64,000 nt of DNA from Planctobacterium marinum (GTDB lineage: Bacteria; Pseudomonadota; Gammaproteobacteria; Enterobacterales; Alteromonadaceae): contig NZ_JAJEWQ010000004.1 of the NCBI RefSeq assembly GCF_020687805.1, forward strand, positions 186,001-250,000, written 5' to 3'. Position numbers and translations under genes: made by a program. Shown here piece after piece: positions 1 to 8,967 of the stretch (position 1 is the first letter of the stretch; every line of letters starts with the position of its first letter). The notes beneath the pieces were generated by a model. The model ran no database searches, was not told the origin of the DNA, and was given only the letters and a program-made list of their open reading frames with translations.

Positions 1-183
1 AATACCTGCCGCGCTTTTTAACTCTTCGCCTTCGGTGCTGTATATCTGACAGCGAAACAGTTTTTCATCACAGTCCGGATGCAGATAGCGCCAAAATATG
101 TTGCAAAACTCCATAAAGTCCACAATGCCGGTCAGGCTGGAAAACACGCAGTTAGGCGTGGCAATAATGTTGATGGTCTTCAT
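1..183 (-). CDS. GlxA/AraC-type transcriptional regulator, N-terminal part (runs off window)
   Basis: Only the first 61 codons are present; the gene continues beyond the left edge. The start ATG is at 183-181, with GGAG six bases upstream. The protein begins MKTINIIATPNC followed by SSLTGIVDFMEF. This pattern of a first beta strand, then a small-residue turn and a helix, is like the DJ-1/PfpI-type domain at the N terminus of GlxA-family AraC regulators. The helix-turn-helix part would lie outside the window, so the call rests on a short stretch. A plain DJ-1/PfpI protein is the alternative. Confidence 0.45.
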   Translation of the reverse strand, partial: MKTINIIATPNCVFSSLTGIVDFMEFCNIFWRYLHPDCDEKLFRCQIYSTEGEELKSAAGI

Positions 184-320
184 GGGATTCTCCGTACAGA
201 CTGTTAAAACGCCAAAATCGTCTACCGATGGCAATAAAGGCACTTTAATTGTCATTATTGCCACTTCTGCGCATTATTGCAAGTGGCTAAAATTACCTCA
301 ACTTAATGAGGAGAAGCAAA

Positions 321-509
321 ATGAAACGCATGTTCAGGTTACCCGTGGTTATTGTGACACTATTGATTGGTTGGGGGTTGATGATCTGGATGCAGTGGAC
401 TCAGCATCTGGAAACCAGCTTTAATCTGATTGGTATGCCCTTTATGATGTTAGTGATGGGTTTTTTAGCGGTATTAGCTGCGCAGGAATCTGACGGAAGC
501 AGTGACTGA
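321..509 (+). CDS. small two-helix membrane protein of unknown function
   Basis: This encodes 62 residues. An in-frame ATG at 306 exists, but AGGAG at 308-312 lies eight bases before the ATG at 321, which is therefore preferred. Residues about 6-26 (LPVVIVTLLIGWGLMIWMQ) and about 38-54 (GMPFMMLVMGFLAVLAA) are two hydrophobic segments, and the tail is acidic. It looks like a small inner-membrane protein. I do not recognise the family. It is transcribed away from the partial regulator on its left and converges on ilvA. Function unknown. Confidence 0.6.
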   Translation: MKRMFRLPVVIVTLLIGWGLMIWMQWTQHLETSFNLIGMPFMMLVMGFLAVLAAQESDGSSD

Positions 510-534
510 TGACTGGTATAGGTTTGGAGCAGGC

Positions 535-562
535 AGCCTTTGGCTTGAATAAGCCAAAGGCT
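535..562. terminator. 12-bp perfect hairpin between convergent genes
   Basis: AGCCTTTGGCTT, a GAAT loop and AAGCCAAAGGCT form a perfect 12-bp stem between the 3' ends of the small membrane gene (+) and ilvA (-). There is no strong T run on either side, so it may be a weak bidirectional terminator or an mRNA 3'-end stabiliser. Confidence 0.4.
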
Positions 563-573
563 ATTCCCGTTTG

Positions 574-2136
574 TCAGAACACGCCATTTAAATCAGACAG
601 AAAAAATTTGTAGGCCGGGTTTTCACTTTGATCTTCATAGTGGTAACCCAGCTTTTCCAGGTGTTGATTAAACAAGGGGGCTTCACCGTCCGGAATATCA
701 AAACCCGCCAGCACCAGGCCTTCAGCGGCGCCATGGTTGCGATAATGAAACAGGGTAATATTCCATTGTTCGCCCAGCGTAGTTAAAAAGTTAAGCAAGG
801 CGCCGGGGTGTTCAGGAAACTCAAAGGAGTACAGCTTTTCGGTCAGCAAAGTAGGGGGTCTGCCACCCACCATATATCTGACATGCAATTTGGCAATTTC
901 ATTGTCAGACATATCAAACCATTTGTAACCCCGGTTATCTAATTTGCTGGTGATTTCCCGGTATTCTTCTTTGCCACGACGCAATTTAATGCCCACAAAG
1001 ATATGAGCAGTGTCACCGGAGGAATAACGGTAGTTAAATTCGGTTATGGCCTGTTTACCCAGAATATCGCAAAACTCTTTGAAGGCACCTTTGCGTTCAG
1101 GGATTCGCACCGCAAATACCGCTTCTTTTTGTTCACCCAGTTCGCAACGTTCTGAAACATAGCGCAGTGTGTGAAAATTAATATTGGCACCACACAAGAT
1201 ACCGGCAAGCTTCTGATCTTTAATATTGTTTTCAAGAACGTACTTTCTTATACCCGCAACAGACAAAGCTCCAGCCGGTTCAGCGATAACCCGGGTGTCT
1301 TCAAAAATCTCTTTAATAGCCGCACAGATTTCGTCGCTGTTAACCGTGATAATTTCGTCCACCAGACGTTGACACAAACGAAAGGTTTCCGTGCCCATGG
1401 TTTTTACGGCTACACCATCGGCAAAAATCCCCACAGAAGGTAATGTTACCGGCTTGCCTGCAGCCAGTGCCGCTTTCAAGCAGGCGGAGTCTTCCGCCTC
1501 GACGGCAACAATTTTAACATCGGGCTTGAGCTGTTTAACAAATACCGCGATTCCGGCAGCCAAACCACCCCCGCCAACGGCGATAAACAACGTATTCAGA
1601 TGAGGGTTTTGTTCCAGTAACTCACGGGCAATAGTGCCCTGACCAGCGATTACGTCCGGTGTGTCAAAAGGTGGGATCATGGTGTAACCATGCTCTGCCG
1701 CCAGGCGTCTGGCTTCGTCACTGGCAGCATCAAAGCTGGTGCCATGCAGGATAATGTTTACCCAGTCACCACCAAATGAGCGCACAGCGTCAATTTTTAT
1801 GTCGGGCGTGGTTTCCGGCATAACGATGGTAGCCCGTATTTTCTTCTTAAAAGCGGAATAGGCAACGCCCTGGGCATGATTACCGGCAGAGGCAGCAATG
1901 ACGCCTTTTTGCAATGCTTCGTCGCTCAGGTGGGTGATGCAATTGTACGCCCCCCGGAGTTTGAAAGATTTAACCGGTTGCTGGTCTTCACGTTTCAACC
2001 AGACTTCATTGCCCATTGCCTGGGACAAACGCTGCATGTATTGCAGTTCAGTGTTCCTGGCAACATCATAAACCGGTGATAACAGGACTTTTTTCAGGTA
2101 TTCACTGTCAGATACCACAACTTCAGTATCACTCAT
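574..2136 (-). CDS. ilvA: threonine dehydratase (threonine ammonia-lyase), biosynthetic
   Basis: PLP enzyme converting threonine to 2-oxobutanoate and ammonia, the committed step of isoleucine synthesis. The 520 residues match the long biosynthetic type: a catalytic domain with the PLP-lysine motif VKSFKLRGAYN near residue 60 and the glycine loop VGGGGLAAG near 190, then a C-terminal half (about 330-520) with two ACT-like regulatory repeats (FAVRIPERKGAF and YSFEFPEHPGAL). The ACT repeats are what isoleucine and valine bind in this family. It is the last gene of ilvLGMEDA and lies 4 bp after ilvD. Confidence 0.97.
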   Translation of the reverse strand: MSDTEVVVSDSEYLKKVLLSPVYDVARNTELQYMQRLSQAMGNEVWLKREDQQPVKSFKLRGAYNCITHLSDEALQKGVIAASAGNHAQGVAYSAFKKKIRATIVMPETTPDIKIDAVRSFGGDWVNIILHGTSFDAASDEARRLAAEHGYTMIPPFDTPDVIAGQGTIARELLEQNPHLNTLFIAVGGGGLAAGIAVFVKQLKPDVKIVAVEAEDSACLKAALAAGKPVTLPSVGIFADGVAVKTMGTETFRLCQRLVDEIITVNSDEICAAIKEIFEDTRVIAEPAGALSVAGIRKYVLENNIKDQKLAGILCGANINFHTLRYVSERCELGEQKEAVFAVRIPERKGAFKEFCDILGKQAITEFNYRYSSGDTAHIFVGIKLRRGKEEYREITSKLDNRGYKWFDMSDNEIAKLHVRYMVGGRPPTLLTEKLYSFEFPEHPGALLNFLTTLGEQWNITLFHYRNHGAAEGLVLAGFDIPDGEAPLFNQHLEKLGYHYEDQSENPAYKFFLSDLNGVF

Positions 2137-2140
2137 ACCC

Positions 2141-3991
2141 TTAGTCCTTTAATTTAGCGATATCTCTTACCGCACCTTTGTCGGCACTGGTGGCCAGCAT
2201 TGCAAAGACTTTCAGTGCGTTTGAGACTGCGCGTTCTCTATTAACCGGACGCCAGGGGTTGGCAGAACTCTCCATGCTGTTACGCCGTTGTTCTAATATG
2301 TCCTGACTCAAATCCACGTTAATGGTTCTGTTGGGAATATCGATAATGATGGTATCCCCTTCTTCCACCAGACCAATGCCACCACCGCTGGCTGCTTCAG
2401 GTGAACAATGCCCGATCGACAGTCCGGAAGTACCACCGGAAAAACGGCCATCAGTGATCAGGGCGCACGACTTGCCTAAGCCTTTTGATTTCAGATAAGA
2501 GGTGGGGTACAGCATTTCCTGCATACCAGGGCCACCTTTAGGGCCTTCGTAACGAATAATAACGGCGTCACCGGCCACCACTTCGTCATTTAAGATGGCT
2601 TCTACTGCCGCATCCTGACTTTCATAAATGCGCGCCCGACCGGTAAACTTCCAGATAGACTCATCCACACCGGCGGTTTTCACAATACAGCCATTTTCAG
2701 CAATGTTACCGAATAACACCGCAAGTCCACCTTCCTGGCTGTAAGCGTGTTCGATGCTTCGGATACAGCCGTTCTCACGATCTGTGTCTGGTGCCGGGTA
2801 GCGACAACTCTGACTAAAAGCCTGAGTGGTACGTATCCCTGCTGGGCCTGCAGAATAGAAAGTAAGCGCTTGCTTGTTTTGATTATTGGTTATATCCCAG
2901 TTAGCGATTACTTCACTAATGGTGCTTCCCAGAACGTGTGGAGAGTCGGAATGCAGTAAACCGCCGCGCTCCAGCTCTGCTAAAATAGCCAGTACACCAC
3001 CGGCCCGGTGTACGTCTTCCATATGGTACTTATTAGTTGCCGGTGCCACTTTAGATAAATGGGGAACTTTACGGGACAACCGGTCGATATCAGCCATGGT
3101 AAAGGGAATTTCACCTTCCTGGGCCGCTGCCAATAAATGCAATATCGTGTTGGTGGAACCGCCCATGGCAATATCCAGACTCATGGCATTTTCAAAGGCG
3201 TTAAAGTTGGCAATGTTACGCGGTAACATGCTGTCATTGTCCTGCTCATAGTAGGCTTTACACATAGCTACAATTTGCTGCCCTGCCTGAATAAACAGTT
3301 TTTCACGATCAGCATGTGTGGCCAGTAACGAGCCATTGCCCGGTAGGGATAGCCCCAGAGCTTCGGTCAGACAGTTCATGGAGTTGGCGGTAAACATACC
3401 TGAGCAGGAACCACAGGTGGGGCAGGCAGAGCGCTCAATTTGCGCAGTGTCTTCGTCAGATACCTTATCGTCTGCCGCTGCTACCATGGCATCCACCAGG
3501 TCTAGCTTGATGATCTGGTCAGAAAGTTTGGTTTTTCCGGCTTCCATTGGACCACCGGAAACAAAAATTGTGGGGATATTTAAACGCATAGCCGCGTTCA
3601 GCATCCCGGGTGTGATTTTGTCGCAGTTGGAGATACACACAATGGCGTCGGCACAATGGGCGTTCACCATGTATTCCACTGAGTCTGAGATCAGGTCACG
3701 GGAAGGCAGGCTATACAGCATGCCACCGTGTCCCATCGCAATGCCATCGTCCACCGCGATAGTGTTGAACTCTTTGGCAACACCGCCGGCTTCTTCGACT
3801 GCTCTGGCAACCAGTTGCCCCAAATCTTTGAGGTGCACATGGCCCGGCACAAACTGGGTGAAGGAGTTGGCAATCGCAATAATGGGTTTGCCGAAATCAT
3901 TATCCTTCATCCCTGTTGCACGCCAGAGTGCTCTGGCGCCGGCCATGTTTCTACCGTGAGTGGTGGTTGCTGAACGCAGTCGTTTTGGCAT
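2141..3991 (-). CDS. ilvD: dihydroxy-acid dehydratase
   Basis: Fe-S enzyme that dehydrates 2,3-dihydroxy-3-methylbutanoate and the 3-methylpentanoate analogue, the third step of valine and isoleucine synthesis. It has 616 residues, the usual length. Visible cluster-binding motifs are SNCDKITPG (about residue 120) and [18 protein letters not shown] (about 190-207). The C-terminal signature [19 protein letters not shown] is also present. It sits between ilvE (37-bp gap) and ilvA and belongs to the same operon. Confidence 0.97.
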   Translation of the reverse strand: MPKRLRSATTTHGRNMAGARALWRATGMKDNDFGKPIIAIANSFTQFVPGHVHLKDLGQLVARAVEEAGGVAKEFNTIAVDDGIAMGHGGMLYSLPSRDLISDSVEYMVNAHCADAIVCISNCDKITPGMLNAAMRLNIPTIFVSGGPMEAGKTKLSDQIIKLDLVDAMVAAADDKVSDEDTAQIERSACPTCGSCSGMFTANSMNCLTEALGLSLPGNGSLLATHADREKLFIQAGQQIVAMCKAYYEQDNDSMLPRNIANFNAFENAMSLDIAMGGSTNTILHLLAAAQEGEIPFTMADIDRLSRKVPHLSKVAPATNKYHMEDVHRAGGVLAILAELERGGLLHSDSPHVLGSTISEVIANWDITNNQNKQALTFYSAGPAGIRTTQAFSQSCRYPAPDTDRENGCIRSIEHAYSQEGGLAVLFGNIAENGCIVKTAGVDESIWKFTGRARIYESQDAAVEAILNDEVVAGDAVIIRYEGPKGGPGMQEMLYPTSYLKSKGLGKSCALITDGRFSGGTSGLSIGHCSPEAASGGGIGLVEEGDTIIIDIPNRTINVDLSQDILEQRRNSMESSANPWRPVNRERAVSNALKVFAMLATSADKGAVRDIAKLKD

Positions 3992-4028
3992 TTTTACTAC
4001 CTATATCAATATGTTAATTTAAGAATGT

Positions 4029-4958
4029 TTATTCTACTGGTGTTAACCAGCCCCACTTGTCTTCAGTTTTTCCATTGAAAAGACCAAAGAAAGCGTCCTG
4101 TACTTTTTCGGTTATTGGGCCACGGCCACCGTTACCGACCGGAATGCCGTCAACACTGCGCACTGGCGTAACTTCGGCGGCGGTACCACACATCAGCACT
4201 TCATCAGCCAGGTATAGAGATTCACGTGGAATGTTTTCTTCGCGTACTTCATAGCCCATTTCGCGCAATAAAGTCATAACCGTGTCACGGGTGATGCCTG
4301 GCAAGATCGCCGCAGTTTTAGGTGTGGTGGCTACCACGCCGTTGCGGATCACAAACAGATTTTCACCGGCACCTTCACTGACGTAGCCGTTTACGTCCAG
4401 TGCAATACCTTCGCCGTAGCCGTGACGACGGGCTTCCATCGAGATCAGCTGCGAAGACATATAGTTACCACCGGCTTTGGCACCCGTGGGCATGGTATTG
4501 GCTGCCAGACGGTTCCAGGAAGAAACACCGGCGTCAACCCCGTTTTTCAGGGCTTCATCACCCAGGTATGCACCCCAGGGGAATGCCGCAATCGCCAGAT
4601 CCACTTCCGTACCGAAGGGTACCTGCAGGCCCATACCGATATCACCATAAAAGGCGATAGGACGAATGTAGGCGGATTTCAATTCATTTTTTCTCAGAAT
4701 GGCTAAGGTTGCTTCATTGATGTCATCCTGAGTGTGGGGGATAGTCATGCGATATACTTTGGCAGAATCGAACAAACGGCGGGTATGCTCCTGCATTCGG
4801 AACACACAAGGTCCTTTATCTGGCGTATCATAAGCGCGCACACCTTCAAAGACTGAAGAGCCGTAGTGAATGGCGTGAGTTAATACGTGAACCGTGGCTT
4901 TTTCCCAGGGAATGATTTCACCGTTGAACCAGATGTGATCTGCAAGTTTTTTAGACAT
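4029..4958 (-). CDS. ilvE: branched-chain amino-acid aminotransferase
   Basis: Class IV PLP aminotransferase that moves an amino group from glutamate to the 2-oxo acids of valine, leucine and isoleucine, the last step of the pathway. It has 309 residues, as in E. coli. Visible features are WFNGEIIPWEKATVHVLTHAIHYGSSVFEG at the N terminus (a class IV hallmark, given here as residues about 9-38), the PLP-lysine region GGNYMSSQL near 165, and the conserved EGAGENLF near 196. It lies 14 bp downstream of ilvM. Confidence 0.96.
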   Translation of the reverse strand: MSKKLADHIWFNGEIIPWEKATVHVLTHAIHYGSSVFEGVRAYDTPDKGPCVFRMQEHTRRLFDSAKVYRMTIPHTQDDINEATLAILRKNELKSAYIRPIAFYGDIGMGLQVPFGTEVDLAIAAFPWGAYLGDEALKNGVDAGVSSWNRLAANTMPTGAKAGGNYMSSQLISMEARRHGYGEGIALDVNGYVSEGAGENLFVIRNGVVATTPKTAAILPGITRDTVMTLLREMGYEVREENIPRESLYLADEVLMCGTAAEVTPVRSVDGIPVGNGGRGPITEKVQDAFFGLFNGKTEDKWGWLTPVE

Positions 4959-4972
4959 TGTTATTTCCTAGT

Positions 4973-5224
4973 TTATGCCGTCGCCTTGAGCGGCATCTCA
5001 TGTTGAATAGTTAAGCGAGCCAGATCATACAACTTATTCAGTTGGCTGGTTAGTATGTTGATGGAATGTTGCCCAGAAACTTTTAACTGAACTGTCAACT
5101 TATCCTGTCCTTCCGGCTGCATTTGCATACCTTCGAGATGAAATTGTCGATAGCGCACCACCTGAAGGACGCGTTCTAATACTGCGGGTTGATTGTGTAA
5201 TTGCAGTTCAATTTGATATTGCAT
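4973..5224 (-). CDS. ilvM: acetolactate synthase II, small (regulatory) subunit
   Basis: This encodes 83 residues with a single ACT-like fold (MQYQIELQLHNQPAVLERVLQ; then HLEGMQM). The short one-domain form is typical of IlvM rather than of IlvN or IlvH. It partners IlvG, stabilising and activating the catalytic subunit. Its start overlaps the end of ilvG by 17 bp, which suggests translational coupling and fixed stoichiometry. Confidence 0.92.
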   Translation of the reverse strand: MQYQIELQLHNQPAVLERVLQVVRYRQFHLEGMQMQPEGQDKLTVQLKVSGQHSINILTSQLNKLYDLARLTIQHEMPLKATA

Positions 5225-6902
5225 GGTGTTCCTCCATCATGTTGTGGTTTGCTGTATTGGGTGGCACGATTGGCCAGACATTTTCCTGAGAGCTTAATCT
5301 GACGTGTAATAAACTGGGTGAATCAGACTGTAAAAACCAGTCCAGTTTCGCTTCGACATCGGCAACAGACTCCAGCACATCGGCCTCTAATCCAAAGGCT
5401 TGGGCGACTTTGGAAAACTCCGGGTTGTCCGACAGATTGGTTTCGCTGTAGCGTTCCTCGTTAAACAATTCCTGCCACTGTTTCACCATGCCTAAGCGCT
5501 GATTATCCATTACCAGAATTTTTACCGGGATACGGTAGCGGTTAAGCGTAGCTAACTCCTGGATATTCATCATAAAAGAGCCATCACCACACACAGCCAC
5601 CACATTTTTCTGCGGGTTTTCCAGTTGCGCTCCAATGGCGGCCGGTAAACCAAATCCCATAGTGCCCAGGCCGCCGCTGCTCAGATGACTGGTGGGAGAG
5701 GAAAACTGAATATGTTGCGCCACCCACATCTGATGTTGGCCTACGTCACAGCACACGATATCACTGTGGTTTAGTTTATTACTTAACATACGCAGTAATT
5801 TAGGGCCGGAAATCTGTTGCTCCTGCGGCGAAAACACATAATTTTGCTGGTATTGTTGTTGCAGGTTTGCACATCTGGCTTGCCAGTCGGCGAACTGTAT
5901 CTCACGGCATAACTTTGGCAGTACCTGTTTGATATCCGCTTTGATGGCTGCATCAGCCGCGCGGCGCTTACCTATTTCCGCGGCATCAATATCGATATGG
6001 ATCAGTTTGGCGTTGGGGGCGAATTCGTTGAGCTTGCCGGTGGCTCTGTCATCCAGACGCGCTCCTGCGACCAGCAATAAATCGGCTTCCTGAACCGCAT
6101 AATTAGCAGGCGGCAAGCCGTGCATTCCTAACATGCCCAGATTCAGTGCATAATCTTTGTCCACCGTACCCAGGCCTTTTAAGGTGGAAACGGCTGGCAT
6201 ACCTGTGTCTTGCAAAAATTCATTCAGGGCCTGCTGAGCGTGACCCATTACTACGCCACCTCCCACATAAAGCACCGGTTTTTGACTGGATTTCAACAAT
6301 TGATTGGCAATGGCGATAGATTGTAAGTTGTTGTTATCCAGCTCGTTTATAGAAGAATTAAAATTCTCTTTACCTGGTTTGGATACTGTTTCTGGCTGCG
6401 CATTTAGTTCAGCCAGAAAAACGTCTTTGGGTATATCCACTAATACCGGACCCGGTCTGCCTTCGATGGTCAGATCCCAGGCGGATTGCAAAATTTCCGG
6501 TAATTGCTCAATGCGTTCGACTACAAAGCTGTGTTTGGTGATGCTCAGGGATAAACCCAGAACATCCACTTCCTGAAAGGCATCGCTGCCCATGGCGCTG
6601 GTGGGTACCTGGCCGGTTAATACCAGCAGCGGCACAGAATCTAACTTGGCGTCTGCGACTGCCGTTAACAGGTTGGTGGCACCGGGGCCAGATGTGCCGA
6701 TGCAAACAGCGGTCTGGTTACTGCTGCGGGCCTGGCCGATGGCGGCGAAAGCCGCACCCTGTTCATGCCGGGTAAGGTAATGGCTCACCGGAGAATCCAG
6801 CATGGCATCGTAAAGCGGCATAACCGCTCCACCGGGGTAACCAAAAACCCGTTGACAAGCTTGTTTCTCTAAAAACGCCAATATGTATTCTGCACCATTC
6901 AT
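5208..6902 (-). CDS. ilvG: acetolactate synthase II, large (catalytic) subunit, intact
   Basis: ThDP- and FAD-dependent enzyme that condenses pyruvate with pyruvate or 2-oxobutanoate. The reading frame is uninterrupted over 564 residues, unlike the frameshifted ilvG of E. coli K-12. Visible features are the catalytic glutamate in YLTRHEQGAAFAAIG (about 39-53), the FAD domain with GARLDDRATGKL near 282, and the ThDP-binding GDGSFMMNIQELATLNRY motif (about 437-454). It is the first structural gene after the leader peptide and attenuator. Confidence 0.96.
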   Translation of the reverse strand: MNGAEYILAFLEKQACQRVFGYPGGAVMPLYDAMLDSPVSHYLTRHEQGAAFAAIGQARSSNQTAVCIGTSGPGATNLLTAVADAKLDSVPLLVLTGQVPTSAMGSDAFQEVDVLGLSLSITKHSFVVERIEQLPEILQSAWDLTIEGRPGPVLVDIPKDVFLAELNAQPETVSKPGKENFNSSINELDNNNLQSIAIANQLLKSSQKPVLYVGGGVVMGHAQQALNEFLQDTGMPAVSTLKGLGTVDKDYALNLGMLGMHGLPPANYAVQEADLLLVAGARLDDRATGKLNEFAPNAKLIHIDIDAAEIGKRRAADAAIKADIKQVLPKLCREIQFADWQARCANLQQQYQQNYVFSPQEQQISGPKLLRMLSNKLNHSDIVCCDVGQHQMWVAQHIQFSSPTSHLSSGGLGTMGFGLPAAIGAQLENPQKNVVAVCGDGSFMMNIQELATLNRYRIPVKILVMDNQRLGMVKQWQELFNEERYSETNLSDNPEFSKVAQAFGLEADVLESVADVEAKLDWFLQSDSPSLLHVRLSSQENVWPIVPPNTANHNMMEEHHAISN

Positions 6903-6932
6903 AACATTTACTTTTTCAGTGGCCCTAAAACG

Positions 6933-6960
6933 AAAAAACCCCCGGACTTTCGTGCGGGGG
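6933..6960 (-). terminator. ilv operon attenuator (intrinsic terminator in the leader)
   Basis: Read on the minus strand, CCCCCG...CGGGGG forms a GC-rich stem with a GAAA loop (6960 down to 6939), followed by six T residues (6938-6933). It lies between the leader-peptide stop (6989) and the ilvG start (6902). This is the expected position for transcription attenuation controlled by charged Val, Ile and Leu tRNA. Confidence 0.85.
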
Positions 6961-6988
6961 TTTTGCTAAATTCGGTATTTTCGAAAAC

Positions 6989-7060
6989 CTATAGCCGACC
7001 CCGCAGCGAGCTAATAATCACCACGACCACGACAACGAGGCTGTTAAGAACAGTCTGCAT
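6989..7060 (-). CDS. ilvL: ilv operon leader peptide
   Basis: A 23-codon frame starts at ATG 7060-7058 and ends at TAG 6991-6989. Residues 8-19 read LVVVVVVIISSL: six consecutive valines and two isoleucines, with four leucines in the whole peptide. Such a run of the pathway's own products, just upstream of a terminator hairpin, is the hallmark of the ilvGMEDA leader. Stalling at these codons should favour an antiterminator and let transcription enter ilvG. A short AGG lies about five bases before the start. Confidence 0.88.
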   Translation of the reverse strand: MQTVLNSLVVVVVVIISSLRGRL

Positions 7061-7234
7061 TTTGCCTGGGTTAATGGTAAGAGTTGGGATCATTAGTCTT
7101 CTGTTTTTGGGATGCCGGGGCATCGGTTTTCGTCACTTTTTATACAATTACCATAGCGGTAGATTTTATCGCAAGCTTTATTTTTATAATTTTTGCATTA
7201 GTCTGTGGGCATAAATGAATAACGAGAGCAGAAA

Positions 7235-7876
7235 TTGAATAGCTGGTTATATTGGGTGGACCTGGCCGGAGTAGCGGTATTTGCCATATCCGGCACCTTA
7301 ATGGCCTTCAGAAAAAGCATGGATGGCTTTGGCGTTTTAGTACTGGCAGCGGTAACCGCCATTGGTGGTGGAACTTTGCGGGACATGATCCTGAACGTGC
7401 CGGTTTACTGGTTAACGGACAAGAATTTCTTTCTTGTGATCCTCGCCGCCGCGCTGTCCACCATGATGCTGTTGCGCTTTACCCACTGGTTTCCCATGCG
7501 CTACCTGTTGCTGGCTGATGCCATCGGACTGGCATTTTTCAACATGATGGGCCTGCAAAAGGCACTCGCTTATGGTACCACGCCTTTTGTGGCGGTGTTT
7601 ATGGGCGTGATGACCGGCGTATTCGGTGGGTTGATTCGCGATGTGATTTGCCGGGAAATCCCGCTGGTGCTACGCGGTGAACTCTATGCCATGACCTGTG
7701 TCGCAGGTGGTCTGGTGTACATTGCCACTGAAACTTTTTTCCACAATATCCACCTAGCCATGCTGCTCTGTGTTGTAAGTACTTTGCTGCTGCGCGTTGC
7801 CGCTATTCACTGGCACTGGCATTTCTGGGTGTTTAAAGCCGGCGACCATCCCATGATGCGTGACGCCGATAAATAG
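7235..7876 (+). CDS. TRIC/UPF0126-type membrane protein (YadS/YicG family)
   Basis: This encodes 213 residues with about seven hydrophobic segments and two copies of the UPF0126 pattern: VAVFAISGTLMAFRKSMDGFG...GGGTLRDM (about 10-50) and GLAFFNMMGLQKAL...GVFGGLIRDV (about 98-140). Bacterial TRIC-like proteins of this family form trimeric cation channels or are annotated as YadS/YicG; the substrate is not settled. The start is TTG at 7235, because the nearby upstream ATG is in a frame that stops at once. It is divergent from the ilv operon and precedes comM. Confidence 0.85.
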   Translation: MNSWLYWVDLAGVAVFAISGTLMAFRKSMDGFGVLVLAAVTAIGGGTLRDMILNVPVYWLTDKNFFLVILAAALSTMMLLRFTHWFPMRYLLLADAIGLAFFNMMGLQKALAYGTTPFVAVFMGVMTGVFGGLIRDVICREIPLVLRGELYAMTCVAGGLVYIATETFFHNIHLAMLLCVVSTLLLRVAAIHWHWHFWVFKAGDHPMMRDADK

Positions 7877-7992
7877 TGCCTGAATCCCGGAGCATGAGGA
7901 ACAGGTACTAAAAACTGTACTTTTTAGCCCTTGTTCACAGTGACGTTTGCTCTAAACTTGAGCGCAGTTTGGATTTTGCAAAGGAATTGCAT

Positions 7993-8880
7993 ATGGCACT
8001 GGCTGTGGTGAAAACACGCGCTGTTTTGGGGGTGGATGCACCTTTGGTTACGGTGGAAGTGCATCTCTCAAATGGTCTGCCGGGCTTTAATATCGTGGGC
8101 TTGCCCGAAGCCTCTGTCAGAGAAGCCCGCGATAGAGTACGAAGTGCCTTACTCAACTCTCATTTTGAATTCCCCGGCAAAAAAATCACCGTTAACCTGG
8201 CACCGGCAGATCTTCCCAAGGAAGGCGGGCGCTTTGATCTGGCGATTGCCATCGGCATCATTGCTGCTTCAGGGGTGACACCGGAGATGGATATTGCGCA
8301 CTATGAGTTTATTGGCGAGTTGGCATTGTCCGGTGAATTGCGATCGGTTAGCGGCATTCTGCCCGTCTCCGTGGCGGCCCGAAATGCAGGAAAACAGCTG
8401 ATTTTACCGGCTGCCAATCAGGACGAAGCCATGCTGGTATCGGATGCCCGGGTTTATGCAGCCTTGAGTTTTAAAGAGGTTTTTTTGCACCTGTCGGGAA
8501 GCCGAAAAATTGCACCTTCGCTGGTGAAAGACTCTCAGGAAGCGCAAACCGAAAACCCGGATCTGGCTGAAATCATCGGCCAGCAACAGGCCAAGCGAGC
8601 CCTGACGATAGCGGCGGCAGGTCGGCACAACCTGTTGTTTTGTGGTCCGCCGGGTACCGGAAAAACCATGCTGGCTACGCGCCTGGCAGGATTGTTACCA
8701 CCTATGTCGGAACAGGAGTCCTTGCAAACGGCTACTGTAAAATCTGTCGCCAATTTGCCTTTCAATGCCAAAAACTGGCGTCTCAGGCCATTTCGCAATC
8801 CCCATCATACCTCTTCTGCTGTGGCGCTGGTGGGTGGCGGCAGTAAACCTGTACCTGACACTTACAAAATTGAAATGTAA
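7993..8880 (+). pseudogene. comM: comM, 5' part, interrupted by the Tn7-like element
   Basis: N-terminal part of the ComM/YifB magnesium-chelatase-like AAA+ protein. ComM is a hexameric helicase that drives branch migration during natural transformation. The start at 7993 (MALAVVKTRAVLG, with AAGGA upstream) matches the family; an in-frame ATG at 7969 would add eight residues. The Walker A motif GPPGTGKT is near residue 218. Genuine comM sequence ends at 8855, and the frame then reads eight codons into the transposon before TAA at 8878-8880. Walker B lies in the separated 3' fragment, so the product should lack ATPase activity. Confidence 0.95.
8851..8855. repeat. target-site duplication, left copy (GTACC)
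   Basis: GTACC directly precedes the transposon's left terminal repeat and is repeated right after the right end at 37456-37460. Five-base duplications are characteristic of Tn7-type transposition. Confidence 0.93.
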
Positions 8881-8956
8881 TATAACCTCAAAAACACACT
8901 CAGACCACAGCATTATGATGTAATAGGTACATCGATATGTTGTAATGCGTTGATAA
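8856..8956. repeat. transposon left end with candidate TnsB-binding repeats
   Basis: The terminal repeat TGACACTTACA is followed by three TGTAAT copies at 8876 (TGTAATATAAC), 8919 (TGTAATAGGTAC) and 8941 (TGTAATGCGTTG). The same core appears in inverted orientation at the right end. Tn7 ends are known to carry several TnsB sites, so these are probable transposase-binding sites. Confidence 0.65.
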
Positions 8957-8967
8957 ATACATAATTA

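Noticed and set aside
98-424. 108-codon plus-strand frame at the left edge
   Set aside because: It overlaps the partial regulator and the small membrane gene and has no ribosome site or recognisable protein.
4400-4706. Two overlapping plus-strand frames of 86 and 94 codons
   Set aside because: They lie antisense within ilvE and have composition typical of shadow frames.
5208-6902. Possible frameshift in ilvG as in E. coli K-12
   Set aside because: The frame is open for 564 codons and all motifs are in phase.
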